Both the position numbers and the translations under genes were made by a program. Positions 32,455 to 43,700 of a stretch of DNA of 64,000 nucleotides are shown one piece after another. Origin of the DNA: Nipponacmea schrenckii (taxonomy: Eukaryota; Mollusca; Gastropoda; Lottiidae); NCBI GenBank assembly GCA_030562195.1, contig JAUJPP010000005.1:10908826-10972825 (forward strand), given 5' to 3'. The notes under the pieces are model-generated. The model had not been told where the DNA came from. It did no database searches and was given only the letters and a program-made list of their open reading frames with translations. Numbering within the stretch: position 1 is the first letter of the stretch; every line of letters starts with the position of its first letter.

Positions 32455-35400
32455 ATGAGTGAGACGGAAGATCCAGCAGTTACACTGTTTAGAGAATATC
32501 TACGGATCAAAACTGTACAGCCTGACGTCAACTACGGTAGTGTACCTTATTTTTTATATACTAGTACATGCACACCATAATATATCAAGACTGTTTTCCG
32601 TAACACTTTCCAGAATCCGAAAAAACTTCATATTCGTAATGATTTGAAATTAATTTTTGTCTTAACTTTCCTTATCTGAATATTTGCTCTACTAGCCTAC
32701 TTTTACTAGGCTTGGGGTTTGGGGTTGGGGGTTAAATCTTATAATATTGAAGATAGGCGACACCGACGTGTGCAATGAGGGAACCAATAACACATTTCAG
32801 GTAATTTAGATGTGTATATTACGTCAACTTAAGGGAAAAAAAGGGAACATTTTACTTTTTTAACATGAGGGAAATTTTTTAACAATTAAGAAAACTGAGG
32901 AATTTGGTTTCATATACATATATATGTAATTTCAAACGGGCAACACCTTGCCGTGTGTAATGAGGGAAATGCTGATAGCTCCAGCAAATTATAAGCTAGA
33001 TGTTATGATATCCCTTTCTTCATAGATGAAGCCGTAGAATTTTTAAGAAGAGTCGCTGAAGATATTGGTTTAGAATTTACAACTTTTGAGGTAATTATTA
33101 AAGATGCCAACGCTCTTCTGTTAAAAGTAGGGAAACGTAGTAAAAATGAATGAAAAGGAGTTTTCCGTCCTAGATTCTGTGCCTGATTATGCCTATAAAG
33201 GACAGTGTGCAATGGGGAAAATTGTCCCCAAGTCTATCCGATCTGCATCACTGTAATGGAAAATGACCTACATCACTGTAGTGGTAAATGACCTGCATCA
33301 CTGTTTTGGTAAATGACTTGCATCACTGTAGTGGTAAATGACCTGCATCACTGTTTTGGTAAATGACTTGCATCACTGTAGTGGTAAATGACCTGCATCA
33401 CTGTAGTGGTAAATGACCTGCATCACTATCGGTGTAACTGGGTTACCTATTCGAGATATCGATCGAGCGATGTCACTTACTAGTTGTATATCTTGTAAAA
33501 TCAAAACTATTAATATGAACACAAATCTTATTAAAAGAATAATTAGAAATCGTTGGTGATAATATCTAGGAGATAAAATAAATGAGTAAATATATAACCT
33601 AATAATGATAAAAATACAAAACATTATCTTGATCACGTACTAAGATATAGGCAATTAGTGTTCGTAGAATAGTACAGTTTACGGAGGGTTATCTGTGCCA
33701 AAACTGTCCGTTATCCCCAATGATAGTCCTAATTTAATACTACGCTTTATGGAGGAGTAATCGGTCAAAACGATAACAAAATTATCAGTCATTATTAAGG
33801 TCACGTACTATTTAGATAATACGAATTAGTAGTCTAAGATTAGTACGCTTTATGGCAGGGGATCTGTACCAAAAAATCCTTCTTTAATGACGATGTACAA
33901 TTTTATTAAAGTCACGTACTAGATATAAACAATTAGTGCTTCTAGAATTGTCCGATTTATGGAAGGGGATCTGTGCCAAACTCATTTTCCACCAACCATA
34001 CAGACATAAATCACTTTATGGAGGGGGCGTGTCATCTACATCAGTCGTCAAATATGACCTTTTTAAATATGGTATCAATTTAAGAACATGAAAATCTTAG
34101 AGTCATAATATTACCAAATATTTGCAGGTGGCGCCACAGAAACCAATATGTTTAATGACATGGAAAGGAAAAGATCCATCATTAAAATCGATCGTTCTCA
34201 GTTCACATATAGATGTCGTCCCTGTATTTCCGGTTTGTGTTTATGCTATTTTTAGATTTAAATGGGACCTCAATAAATTAATATGAAATGTCCACAGTGA
34301 CAAATAAAACGATTTTCTTTAACGTATTTATGGGTACAATCATCAATAAAACCCAAACCTCCCATATCACTTTTTAAAATGAATACCCGGTATAGGGTCG
34401 GTGTGCAATAAGGTCAACACAGTGAATAGTTGCTCTTGACTGTTATAATGATGAATTCCCTTTTTTTAATATAAAATGTCCACAATGATAAAAGAACAGA
34501 TAAACGAAAGCAGAAGTCCAATAACGTACATTGGCCAAAACTCTCTCTTTTATAATGAAAAACCCGGCGTCATGTTTGTGTGCAATAAGGTCAAATGATG
34601 AATTGTCACTCTTTAATCGTGTTGATTTTAAGGAACACTGGAAGGTTGATCCATTCAGTGCTGAAAAGATTGATGGTAATATCTACGCTAGGGGTGCTCA
34701 GGTTAGTTTCATCTCCCTTATCTCTCATTATTAACGTTGAATTGAGCGAATTATGTAACTCCTCGCTCCTGGTCGATGAGGGATCTAACTCCTTTGAATC
34801 ATTGTAAGATGTTGTGTCGTATGTATGTCACACACGTGTCGTTATCAAATGAAATGAAGAAGACGATAATAACGACACGTGTAAATTGTCTTGAAACGGT
34901 ATGTACTTTATTTTATTGAAGGATAATAGGTCTTAGAATGAATATAAATTTGAAAATTTGAAAATTGATTAGTAAGAGTTCTATTCATCAGTAAATATAC
35001 CTACTACCATAAATAACATGAAAAAATTAAAAAAAAAATATACAAAAAACTAAGTAATTATCCATAAAGATGCATTTGATTATTGAAAAAACGCTTAATA
35101 AATTGATTTAACGTTTTTCAAAATGACTTAGTTTTGCGAATGTTCAACAGTTTAAGAGATTATGTTACTTTATTACACTAGGTAAGTTCACTATTGAATA
35201 TAAAACATTTTACCATTCTTGAAACTAAAATTTATGTTCATGCTATGACCTATTATTACTTTAAGGAAGTGTGTTCTACTTTTCAACTTCTAAATGCAAC
35301 CCAAATCTTACAATATTGGCAAATCAACAACATTTTAAGGTATCTAAATCTATTACATACTACTTGGTGCTTCCTTGTTTACAGACTGTCTGGTCGCTGT

Positions 35401-38400
35401 TCATAATATGACTTTGTTGGTCTTTCGTCAAGCAGAAAGTAAAAGTCAATTTTATTTAATTTTCAGGATATGAAATGTGTTGGTATTCAGTAAGTGGTTT
35501 GTTTCTTCAAATCTGAACAAAACAAATCTTCTGGTACCGGAAGTATCTTTATATGGGGATCAATTCATCCAACATTGCCATTTCTGTTTAACCGATGCTC
35601 TACTAGGATATTTCTTGGGATCTGCGGTGGCTCAGTGAGTTAGACGCTTGCTCAGTAGGCTTATGGCGCTGTCCCGGTAAACTGTCCTCATTGCACACAT
35701 GGCGTTGCCCGTCTTCATTAGCCCGTAAGGCTCAGAAGAGTAGGACGTAAAATTCCATTCATTTCATTCATTTCTTATGACAGTTTCTGTGGAAAAAGAG
35801 CTTTCAAGGAGCCTGTAGTTGGTCCTTTGTGACTGGATATGTGTTCATTTTTCGTAATATCATTTTTTATGTATACTTCCTAGATATCTAGAAGCTGTTA
35901 GACGAATCAAGAACAATGGCGGACAATGTTTAAGAAACATACATCTAGTTTTCACTTCTGGTATGTTACCTCTTAACAAATTTGAATTGTAGACGAATTT
36001 TCAACATTTCCAATGAATCAAAACAAAGTTCATGATATGCAATGGCGTTTGATGTTTAAGATCAACAAATTTCGAAAAATCTGCATCTCCTTGAGGGAAT
36101 GTCCTCCAAAGATCTTTTTTTGATCAACCAGTTTCCTGTTCTGTTCTTTCAGATGAAGAGATCGGCAGTGTCCCACAAAGTTTATTTGTAAAACGAGAAG
36201 AGTTTCGGCAACTTAATGTTGGCTTTGCTCTCGACGAAGGTACGAGGCTCGAAACTTCAAGAGACATAGATTTCTTTCTTTAAGCTTGTATTCGAGTGAG
36301 CTGCAATACAAACAACGCAGCTTGCATGAATTTTTCGCCCAACACCCTTTTCCAGAGCAAAGAAGTTAGGTTTGGTAAAGAATAAGCTCCCTTGGTAGAT
36401 TCGTAAGTTTCTTACCTGGACTTGATACAACCCTTTCTTGATGGATATTCTTCGATTTTTGTTTTATCAAATATTTCCGTAACAGTTCCCTAAGTGCTTT
36501 AAAAAAGTAGTAAGTGATACACACTTGTGCAGCTCTGATACACTATAACTTGATAGATGACCAGCAAACAGTGTATCCGATTTCTACTGGAGTACCGTTG
36601 ACATGATTGTTGTCAATCTGAAAAGGACGCAACGGAAGCGTTCAATGAGTTGGCGATGTTAGTGTTTGCGTCTAACCTAACAGCATTAGACAGTAGTACA
36701 TTATGGACTTGATTTTTGTCTAATGTGAGAGGTTGAGATATTCTACGACCAATTATCATTGCCTTGTTTTTTTTGTTGGTTTTTTTTAGGGGGGGGGGGG
36801 TGGCATTCCTTGATATAAGATCTTGAAGGTTTCTCCCTTACTTCCAGGAATTGCGAATCCTGGAGACGAATTTAAAGTCTTTTATGGTGAAAAGTCGTTT
36901 TGGTGTACGTACCTGTATTCATTTCTATTTCTCTTTATTTCCTTCCTTCTTATGTTGTATTTTCTATCGCACAACTAAGTACAACGTATTCATTAGCCCG
37001 TAAGGTGCAGAAGAGCAGGACGTAAAACTCCATTCATTTCATTATCATTGACAACTCAGGCATATGTTTTAAATTTTATGACTTTATGTTAAAATAATAA
37101 TAAGAAGAAGAATAATAATATTATTATCCTGGCAATGACTGTGACTCTCTGACCCGAAATATATCTCTTACCAAGTGTTCACGGTTTGTAGGGGTGAAAG
37201 TCACATGTTCTGGTAATCCCGGTCATGGTTCACAGTTGATAGAAAATACAGCCGCTGAAAAAGTGGTAAGTATCCATCTCTTATTTTCTATTTCTGGGTT
37301 TTTTAGCTTAATCTCAAATTGGTAAATAGCAGTTATCTAATCTTCAGTTGTCACTTTTCCGTCAAATTCCCTCATTGCACACTGTCATGGTTTTAACATA
37401 CCTTAATAGTGTAAATAGACACGAAAAAGTACGACTCCTTCTAATGCCGAGGATTTTTGGCACATCCTTGTTAATTATAATTCACTAATGTATTGTCGAG
37501 GTGAATAATAACTGGCCTTCAGAACAAACTGTTATTTATCTTTCCAGCAAAAAGTCATCAACAAATTTCTGGAATTTAGAAAAACAGAAGAAGACAGGTG
37601 AGAGTTGGTGGAAAGATAATATGGGGTCTCAAACCTTGCTACTTTGTTTCGCTTGATAATTTCTGTTACAATAATACAATGAACAGAGCATGCGATATTG
37701 TAATCCCTCGTGTGAGGGTTAAATTAGTTTCCTAGCAGTTGTTGATCCAACTCTCTATTGAGCTATATCATCATCATCATGCAGCAGCAGCAGCAACAGC
37801 TACAAGAACAGCAGGAGGAGAAACCTTCATTGACCACCAATATCATTATTTGTCTAATTTCAGGTTGAAATCAGATGAGTCATTAAGTTTAGGTTCAGTT
37901 TGTACTGTTAATATGACCATGTTGGAGGTGACTATTATCTAGTATTTCAATCGAACAGCTGTCTCGGACCCATCGCCACCCGCCCTTATAAGGACGCAAA
38001 ACAGCCCTTCAGATTAATTTAAATTTGTCTATCCAAATCAGATATGCATTCCGTGATATCTTGAGCATTTGAATTAATATGCATATCCTCTGCAAAGCTA
38101 ACATTCCATAACATAATTATGAACCTTTCAGGGAGGAATTCAGTACAACGTCATCCCAGCTGAATTAGGCATCGGTAAGTTCGGATCAAACACCTGAAAT
38201 GCCTTTGGTAATTTCGATAGTATAGGTAGTTAAAACATCTGCCCCTTTTCTAGCCTCGAATAACTATTTTGAATGTATCGATCAATGTAAAAACATTAAG
38301 ACTAGGCCCTTTAAAGCGAGGATGTTTCGAACTAGAGTATACGTCGATAATTCAATTAAATTAACACAAACGTCGAAAAGATAATGATCCAATCCAGAAC

Positions 38401-40113
38401 CGTGCGGTACACCACACAGGCTGTATTTTAATGACAACTCTGTTTTAATTGCTTCAGGATTTGATATTAGGATACCACCGCACGTGGATATGGAGAAGTT
38501 TGAAGCCCAGATAGCGCAGTGGTGTCGAGAATCGGGTGAGGGGGTAACTTTTGAATTGTCGTGGTAAGTACGAAAGAAAGTCATTGCTCACTGTTGTATG
38601 GGTCTACTCGTTGAGAATGGGATGCTTTTGAGGCGGCGCCGGGGGTTAGCATCAAGTCCTTTTTGTGTTGCATGTACCATAATGAAAAATAAGATTTCCA
38701 AACCCAGAACCTTGCGGTACACCAAACAGGCTGTATTTTAATGACAACTCTGTTTTAATTGCTTCAGGGTTTGATATTAGGATACCACCGCACGTGGATA
38801 TGGAGAAGTTTGAAGCCCAGATAGCACAGTGGTGTCGAGAATCGGGTGAGGGGGTAACTTATGAATTTGTCGTGGTAAGTATGAAAGAAAGTCATTGCTC
38901 ACTGTTGTATGGGTCTACTCGTTGAGAATGGGATGCTTTTGAGGCGGCGCCGGGGGTTAGCATCAAGTCCTTTTTGTGTTGCATGTCCTCATGGAATGAA
39001 AAACTAGTTCCAGATTACCATGAGGCTACATGATGCTATCCGTGGGATCCTTTCTACCAGCTGGTCCTTGGCTAAACCTCTTGGCATTGATATTTCCCGC
39101 ATTTTACTGTACCCATTTACAGCTGGGTGGACTAGAATGATGTGTCTTCGGTTACCTGTTTCATAACATTCCTGTGCATTGAATATCTTTGCTCTGGTCC
39201 AAATTGCGCAGCCATGTCCACGAATATGTATTTCAGAGAGGAAATCACCAAGACCTTACCAGTATTGACGATACAGATCCTTGGTGGAGAGCCTTCCGGG
39301 GAACCTGTCAAGACTTGTAAGTAATCTTTAAAACGTTTTCGTATAACAGCTAGCCAAATGAAAGCATTTGGAGTGTTGCAGGCTACTGTCCTGGCAGAAT
39401 TTACTTCATTACACACATTATGGCGTAATTCACCTTCAAAAGCCTTACCAGGGGCAGAATGATAGGACATAAAGTGTTTCTGATGTGTCGGAAACGTTAA
39501 TTTGATCGTAACACAGTACCTACTGTATTATTAATAGCTATCTTGTTGTTGTAGAGATTTGAAGATTATCACATCTATTTGTCCAGTGGGTACAGACAGC
39601 AGACATACCAGAAAGGTGAGTGGTTGTAGTACAATCGCTTTAAGCGTTGGAAACCTAACATGGCGTCATTTGCGTGGTTAAATTTAAAAATAGATGTTGT
39701 ATGTGGGTTTTTTCTCGTCGTGTGGGTACCAGAAAATATCACGCGGGATGAGGAGGCTTAGAAACGATTTCATTGTGACTGCTATAAATTTAGTCACACC
39801 GGGTACATGAAAGGGTGGAGTCCAAACTTATTTGTCGAATAGTACGAAGTACTTTTGCAAGAGAGTATTCGTTCAATATCGGCTTATTACACAGATGACC
39901 TTAATAGGCTTGGAAAACACCGTCTCCCTCCATGAATGAGTTTAAATATTATTTCTTATTTTTCAGCTTGGTATACCAGCTCTGGGTTTCTCTCCAATGA
40001 ATAACACTCCAGTTCTACTCCACGATCATAACGAGTTTCTTAATGAGAAGATCTTTCTTAGAGGAATCGAGATTTATCAACAAATTATACCTGCTCTAGC
40101 TAATGTTAAGTGA
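32455..40113 (+). CDS. ACY1: Aminoacylase-1, copy b (396 aa, 16 exons)
   Basis: Exons: 32455-32536, 33026-33090, 34128-34232, 34633-34701, 35467-35489, 35884-35960, 36153-36239, 36848-36904, 37192-37265, 37548-37597, 37864-37927, 38132-38174, 38768-38874, 39237-39316, 39555-39615, 39967-40113; 1191 nt, all in phase. Same enzyme as the neighbour, with metal/catalytic motifs [27 protein letters not shown] and LLHDHNE intact. Three oddities are seen. What is one exon in copy a (23609-23782) is here two exons around a 400-bp intron, with the same total of 58 codons. The exon at 38768 has a tandem duplicate at 38458-38563 that lacks one base. Exons 34633-34701 and 39967-40113 are almost identical to copy a, while others, such as 39555-39615, are very different. 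AATAAA signals follow at 40300 and 40334. Probably functional; substrate preference may differ from copy a. Confidence 0.93.
33242..33432. repeat. 25-bp repeat, about 8 units, in ACY1b intron 2
   Basis: Unit GCATCACTGTAGTGGTAAAT followed by GACCT, with a variant TGTTTTGG alternating in the middle. Confidence 0.92.
33620..34010. repeat. Degenerate ~115-bp tandem repeat in ACY1b intron 2
   Basis: About three to four units share TCACGTACTA, AATTAGT and TTTATGG.GGGGATCTGTGCC-like words. Diverged, no coding. Confidence 0.65.
34917..35264. mobile_element. MITE, TTAA-type family, in ACY1b
   Basis: Left end TTGAAGGATAATAGGTCTTA. The right end in reverse complement is TTAAAGTAATAATAGGTCAT, flanked by TTAA at 35261-35264. 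AT-rich body shares AGGTAAGTTCACT with the 22441 element. Confidence 0.65.
35615..35785 (+). mobile_element. tRNA-headed SINE
   Basis: In the ACY1b intron after the 23-nt exon. The head GCGGTGGCTCAGTGAGTTAG ACGC matches a tRNA 5' end with A box. The body then reads ATTGCACACATGGCGTTGCC and CATTAGCCCGTAAGGCTCAG, ending AGAGTAGGACGTAAAATTCC and CATT-type repeats. A clear B box is not visible. Confidence 0.65.
36985..37050 (+). mobile_element. SINE tail fragment
   Basis: CATTAGCCCGTAAGGTGCAG AAGAGCAGGACGTAAAACTC then CATTCATTTCATT. Same tail as the element at 35615, without a head. Confidence 0.7.
38391..38997 (+). repeat. 310-bp tandem duplication containing an ACY1b exon
   Basis: 38391-38700 and 38701-38997 are near-identical, including the polypyrimidine tract, acceptor, exon, donor and following intron. 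The upstream exon copy (38458-38563) is 106 nt and the downstream one (38768-38874) 107 nt: one T is missing near the 3' end (GAATTGTCGTG versus GAATTTGTCGTG). Only the downstream copy keeps the frame, so the upstream one is a probable dead exon. Confidence 0.92.
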
Positions 40114-40718
40114 GCTCGAAGCAGAGCAAGTGTTAGGGGTGGAGTGTTGAGGCAACTGAATCAAGAAGGCCCGTATCATCTTTGACCAATGTCCTAAAGT
40201 TCCAATAATTTTGAAGGACAAGTGTCGTTTATATATATCTCAAATCCAATTTGTACCACTTTCAATATTTCAATATAAGGTCTAGTTCTTGTATAATTGA
40301 ATAAAATACTTTATTCTAAAATTACTTTGATCAAATAAAACCATAAAGATCACAATGACATCACGATAATACCAAAAGACAATGGTTACCTCAACCAGCA
40401 TAGCTCCTCTTGGAAAGAAGCAACCATTTTTCTTTTTAAAAAAAGATGGCATGTAAGGTTCAAAAGGACCCAGCTGGTCCTTGGCGCAACCTCCGGGGAT
40501 AGATCTTTGCCGGATGTGGGCGATTGACCATACCTCAAGTCCTAGAAGAAGTCAGCGAGCATCCAAAGGTTAGAGCAACTTTCTGTTTAGCGCCATTATG
40601 ACGTCTTCAAATTATGCTTTGTTGACGTCATTATCATAGCTACTGAGATGTAAACAGAAGGGTAGAGAGCTATTTTTTGGTACTTTTTCTAAAATTTCGC
40701 CAATTTTTCATCTTTAAA
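40114..40718. other. ACY1b 3' UTR and upstream region of the ODF3-like gene
   Basis: AATAAA at 40300-40305 and 40334-40339 are likely poly(A) signals of ACY1b. The remainder, to 40718, should hold the promoter of the next gene. No other structure seen. Confidence 0.5.
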
Positions 40719-43700
40719 ATGGAACCCAAGGTTCAGCTGCCAACCTTTCTTCAACAGATCTTCAAAGCGACTAAAGTTAAAGAAGTGTCGGAAGAAGAAC
40801 TGAGTTCCATCCAGCCGCAGAAACCAAAGAAAAAAAGAGGTAATTAATTAATTAATCAAAGCCAGGGACTAGTTTACTGCAAAACATCTGAAAATCTCTT
40901 TGAATTTTTGATTAAATAAATTCGGCAAAGTTAGAAAGCAAAAGTCACATTCAAAGCATCTTAGCTTATCAGCGGCACTTTTGAAGACCACAATTTTTCT
41001 TTGATTTGACAAAGTTGCCGCTACGATATAACTGATCATTCAATTTTCCAACCAATTTGTGAATAAACTCATCGTTTTGTTATTTCAGTTGCTAGAACAT
41101 CTATGGGAGAATATATTGTTCCTGAAGGCGAGAAACCATTGACTTCTCTAGGTAAAGATACCGTTCGATTTAAAAAGTATCCTTTTTTGGCTAATCACAA
41201 TTGGTTAGCATAATTTTTACATAGAGAAACCACATCCTGTATAATATTCTTGTTGCCATTGTAGATGACTGATCACTGATATCGCTTGCCTTCAACTATA
41301 TGCCCAATTTTCAAAATCGTTTCTGCTTATTTATTATCGAAACTTTCTACCGGAGGAGATTGCTATATCCGAACGGCGGGTGGTAGACAAAAAATAATTC
41401 TCGTCTTTTTGAAACTGATGACTAAATGTAAAGTCAACCCATGTTTTAAATTCCAGGAGTTCCAGGCCCCGGACCAGCTGATTATTCCCCAGAAATCAGA
41501 CCCACACGATACGAACCGCCTCATTACTCGGTTGCCGGCAAATATAAAGTCTTAAAACGTAGGTAACGGTATCTAATACATGTACTTACTACATAAAATA
41601 TCTCACCCCTTTACGTCGTTTCTTACCCCTTATCAAACAGTCTCTTTGTTCAAAATCACAGCAATCTGTTAGCTAGACACGAAATTACGTTTGTTTCACC
41701 AGCCACCACATTATGAACTTAGTTCTTACATTCAATAACAAACACGAATTTGGTTGACCGGCTATACCTAGTAAAATCAGTAGCCTTTGCAGGTGACTCT
41801 GAGAGAACTTCATGAGAAGTGTCTCATTTAGAACCAAGTTGTGATCAGAATAACAAATCCTCAAAGTCTCTTGCTCAAAATACCCATCAATTGTTGAACA
41901 TCGTTTCGTATATCTGACATGATAAATTTCGTTTGTTTCTGTTTCAGCCAAGAAAGCTCCTGGTCCAGCTAATTACAGTACGGAGAGGGATTTAAAATGG
42001 ACAGACAGACACCTATCATTGAAGGGTCGTACCACTTGTACTTATGATGACGAAGGTAAATCTTACATCTTATCAATATCAGATCGAACTATTTACTAGT
42101 ATTTGAAAATGTTGAGTGTTGTTGGGTAAGGATGATATAGTAAATACCGTTGCCAAGAGGGTTGACCAAGGACAAACTGCTATCCAGGATCCTTGAAAAC
42201 CTTAGTTGTTATCCTTGTAAAATCATTACCAAGTGGATCGACTAAGGATCAGCTTGTATAAAAGACTCTAGAACCTATGATGTTATACTTGTTAAATCAT
42301 AACTAAGAGGATAAACAGCTGGTAGACAACTGTCTTTTTTAATACTAAATAAGTATTAATAGGCTTCTTAGCTCATTTGAGGGTGTCGGGTAGAACCCTA
42401 CAGCACAGATAGCTACCAGATGATCAAAAATAATCATGCAAATCCCTACTTCTGATTACTTTCAGCTGCTAAATCAGCATCAGATATCGGTCCAGCTCGT
42501 TACAATGTAAGAGTTAATGAAGTGGGCAGTACTGGGCCAAAATACAGTATGGGAACCAGACATACAGATGCTGGTCTAAAAAACAATCTCATTCAACCTG
42601 CAGATGTTGCCGGTAAGTCTTAAACTGTTTCAGTTATAAATGAACTGTTGCCCATCTTTTAAACTGTAATGGCTCATCCATTGTCCGCCACAAGTTCACA
42701 TGAACATATTCATTTGATGGAGACATACATAGTTTTAGTCAAAAAACAATAGTGAAGCGACATTCAGTTTATAATAATTAAGCAATAAGGACAAGTTCTG
42801 ATCATGCATGGACTTTGTTAGGCGTGTTTCACTTACCAACCATTCTCCTCGCGTTCCTTTAAACCACTGCACTTCTTGTTCTTGTCCTGAACTGAATACA
42901 TTTTTTCGTGGCCTTGAATCAATTGTTTCCTTTTTTTGTTCAGGTTTTGTAACACCAGGCCAGATTATCGGCCGAACTCAGGCTATTGGGGACGCGGACC
43001 AAAGAAATCATTTGGTAACAGTCGGAAGACCGCACCCAAAGAAAGTCCCGGTAAGTTTCGGGATAAAACTATTTATGATATACTAGTTCTTAGTTTTAGA
43101 GCTTGTACCAAGCGCCGAGTGTGATCTCATCTACAACAGATCTAGAGATCCTCAGTATTGTCAACAGAAGCTTCTGGAAATAATCGGATATCTTGGTGCT
43201 TTGGCGAAACTGGGAGTACTACGAGAATCAACTATACAATGAAAATTGAAATAAGTTTGTCTAAAATAATCGTTTCTAATAGTCAATATCCACGTATGGC
43301 TGAATTGAAAGACAGTTCTAACGGCGAATACTCCTCTGTGACTTCAGTTTTGTTCAGTAATCAATGTGTTTGAGTATGGAAGGTGAAATCCGCATTTAGT
43401 TTAATTTTGAACTTACATGCCTAATAACTATATTTCAAATTCTTTATTCTAAATTCCTCATTCTATGCATGCCAATTACAAATTTCTAGCCTTCTGTGGT
43501 CTAATTTTAACTGTGAGATCTTAAATAATCTAAATTCTTCATTGATAATTTTAATTTTTTATTTCTAATTTCTAAACTTGTATTTCCAAATTACATATTT
43601 TATATTCCTTTTTGTCTATTTTAATTGTTGAATTATAATTTTCTTTTTTTACATTCTAGATTAGTAATATTCAATTGTTTATTACAATGATTTATTACAT

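Noticed and set aside
35615..35680. tRNA gene
   Set aside because: A-box-like start only; no foldable cloverleaf or clear B box, and it continues into a repeated body.
38458..38563. First copy of the duplicated ACY1b exon as a coding exon
   Set aside because: One base short, so inclusion breaks the frame; the 38768 copy fits exactly.
42942..42963. Stronger-looking acceptor (TTTTTTTGTTCAG) 20 bases upstream of the chosen one
   Set aside because: It would shift the reading frame of the conserved exon. Could still be used as a minor isoform.
42808..43086. Plus-strand frame over the ODF3-like exon 6
   Set aside because: Wrong frame. The frame with RPNSGYWGRGPKKSFG joins in phase to both neighbours when the acceptor is at 42963.
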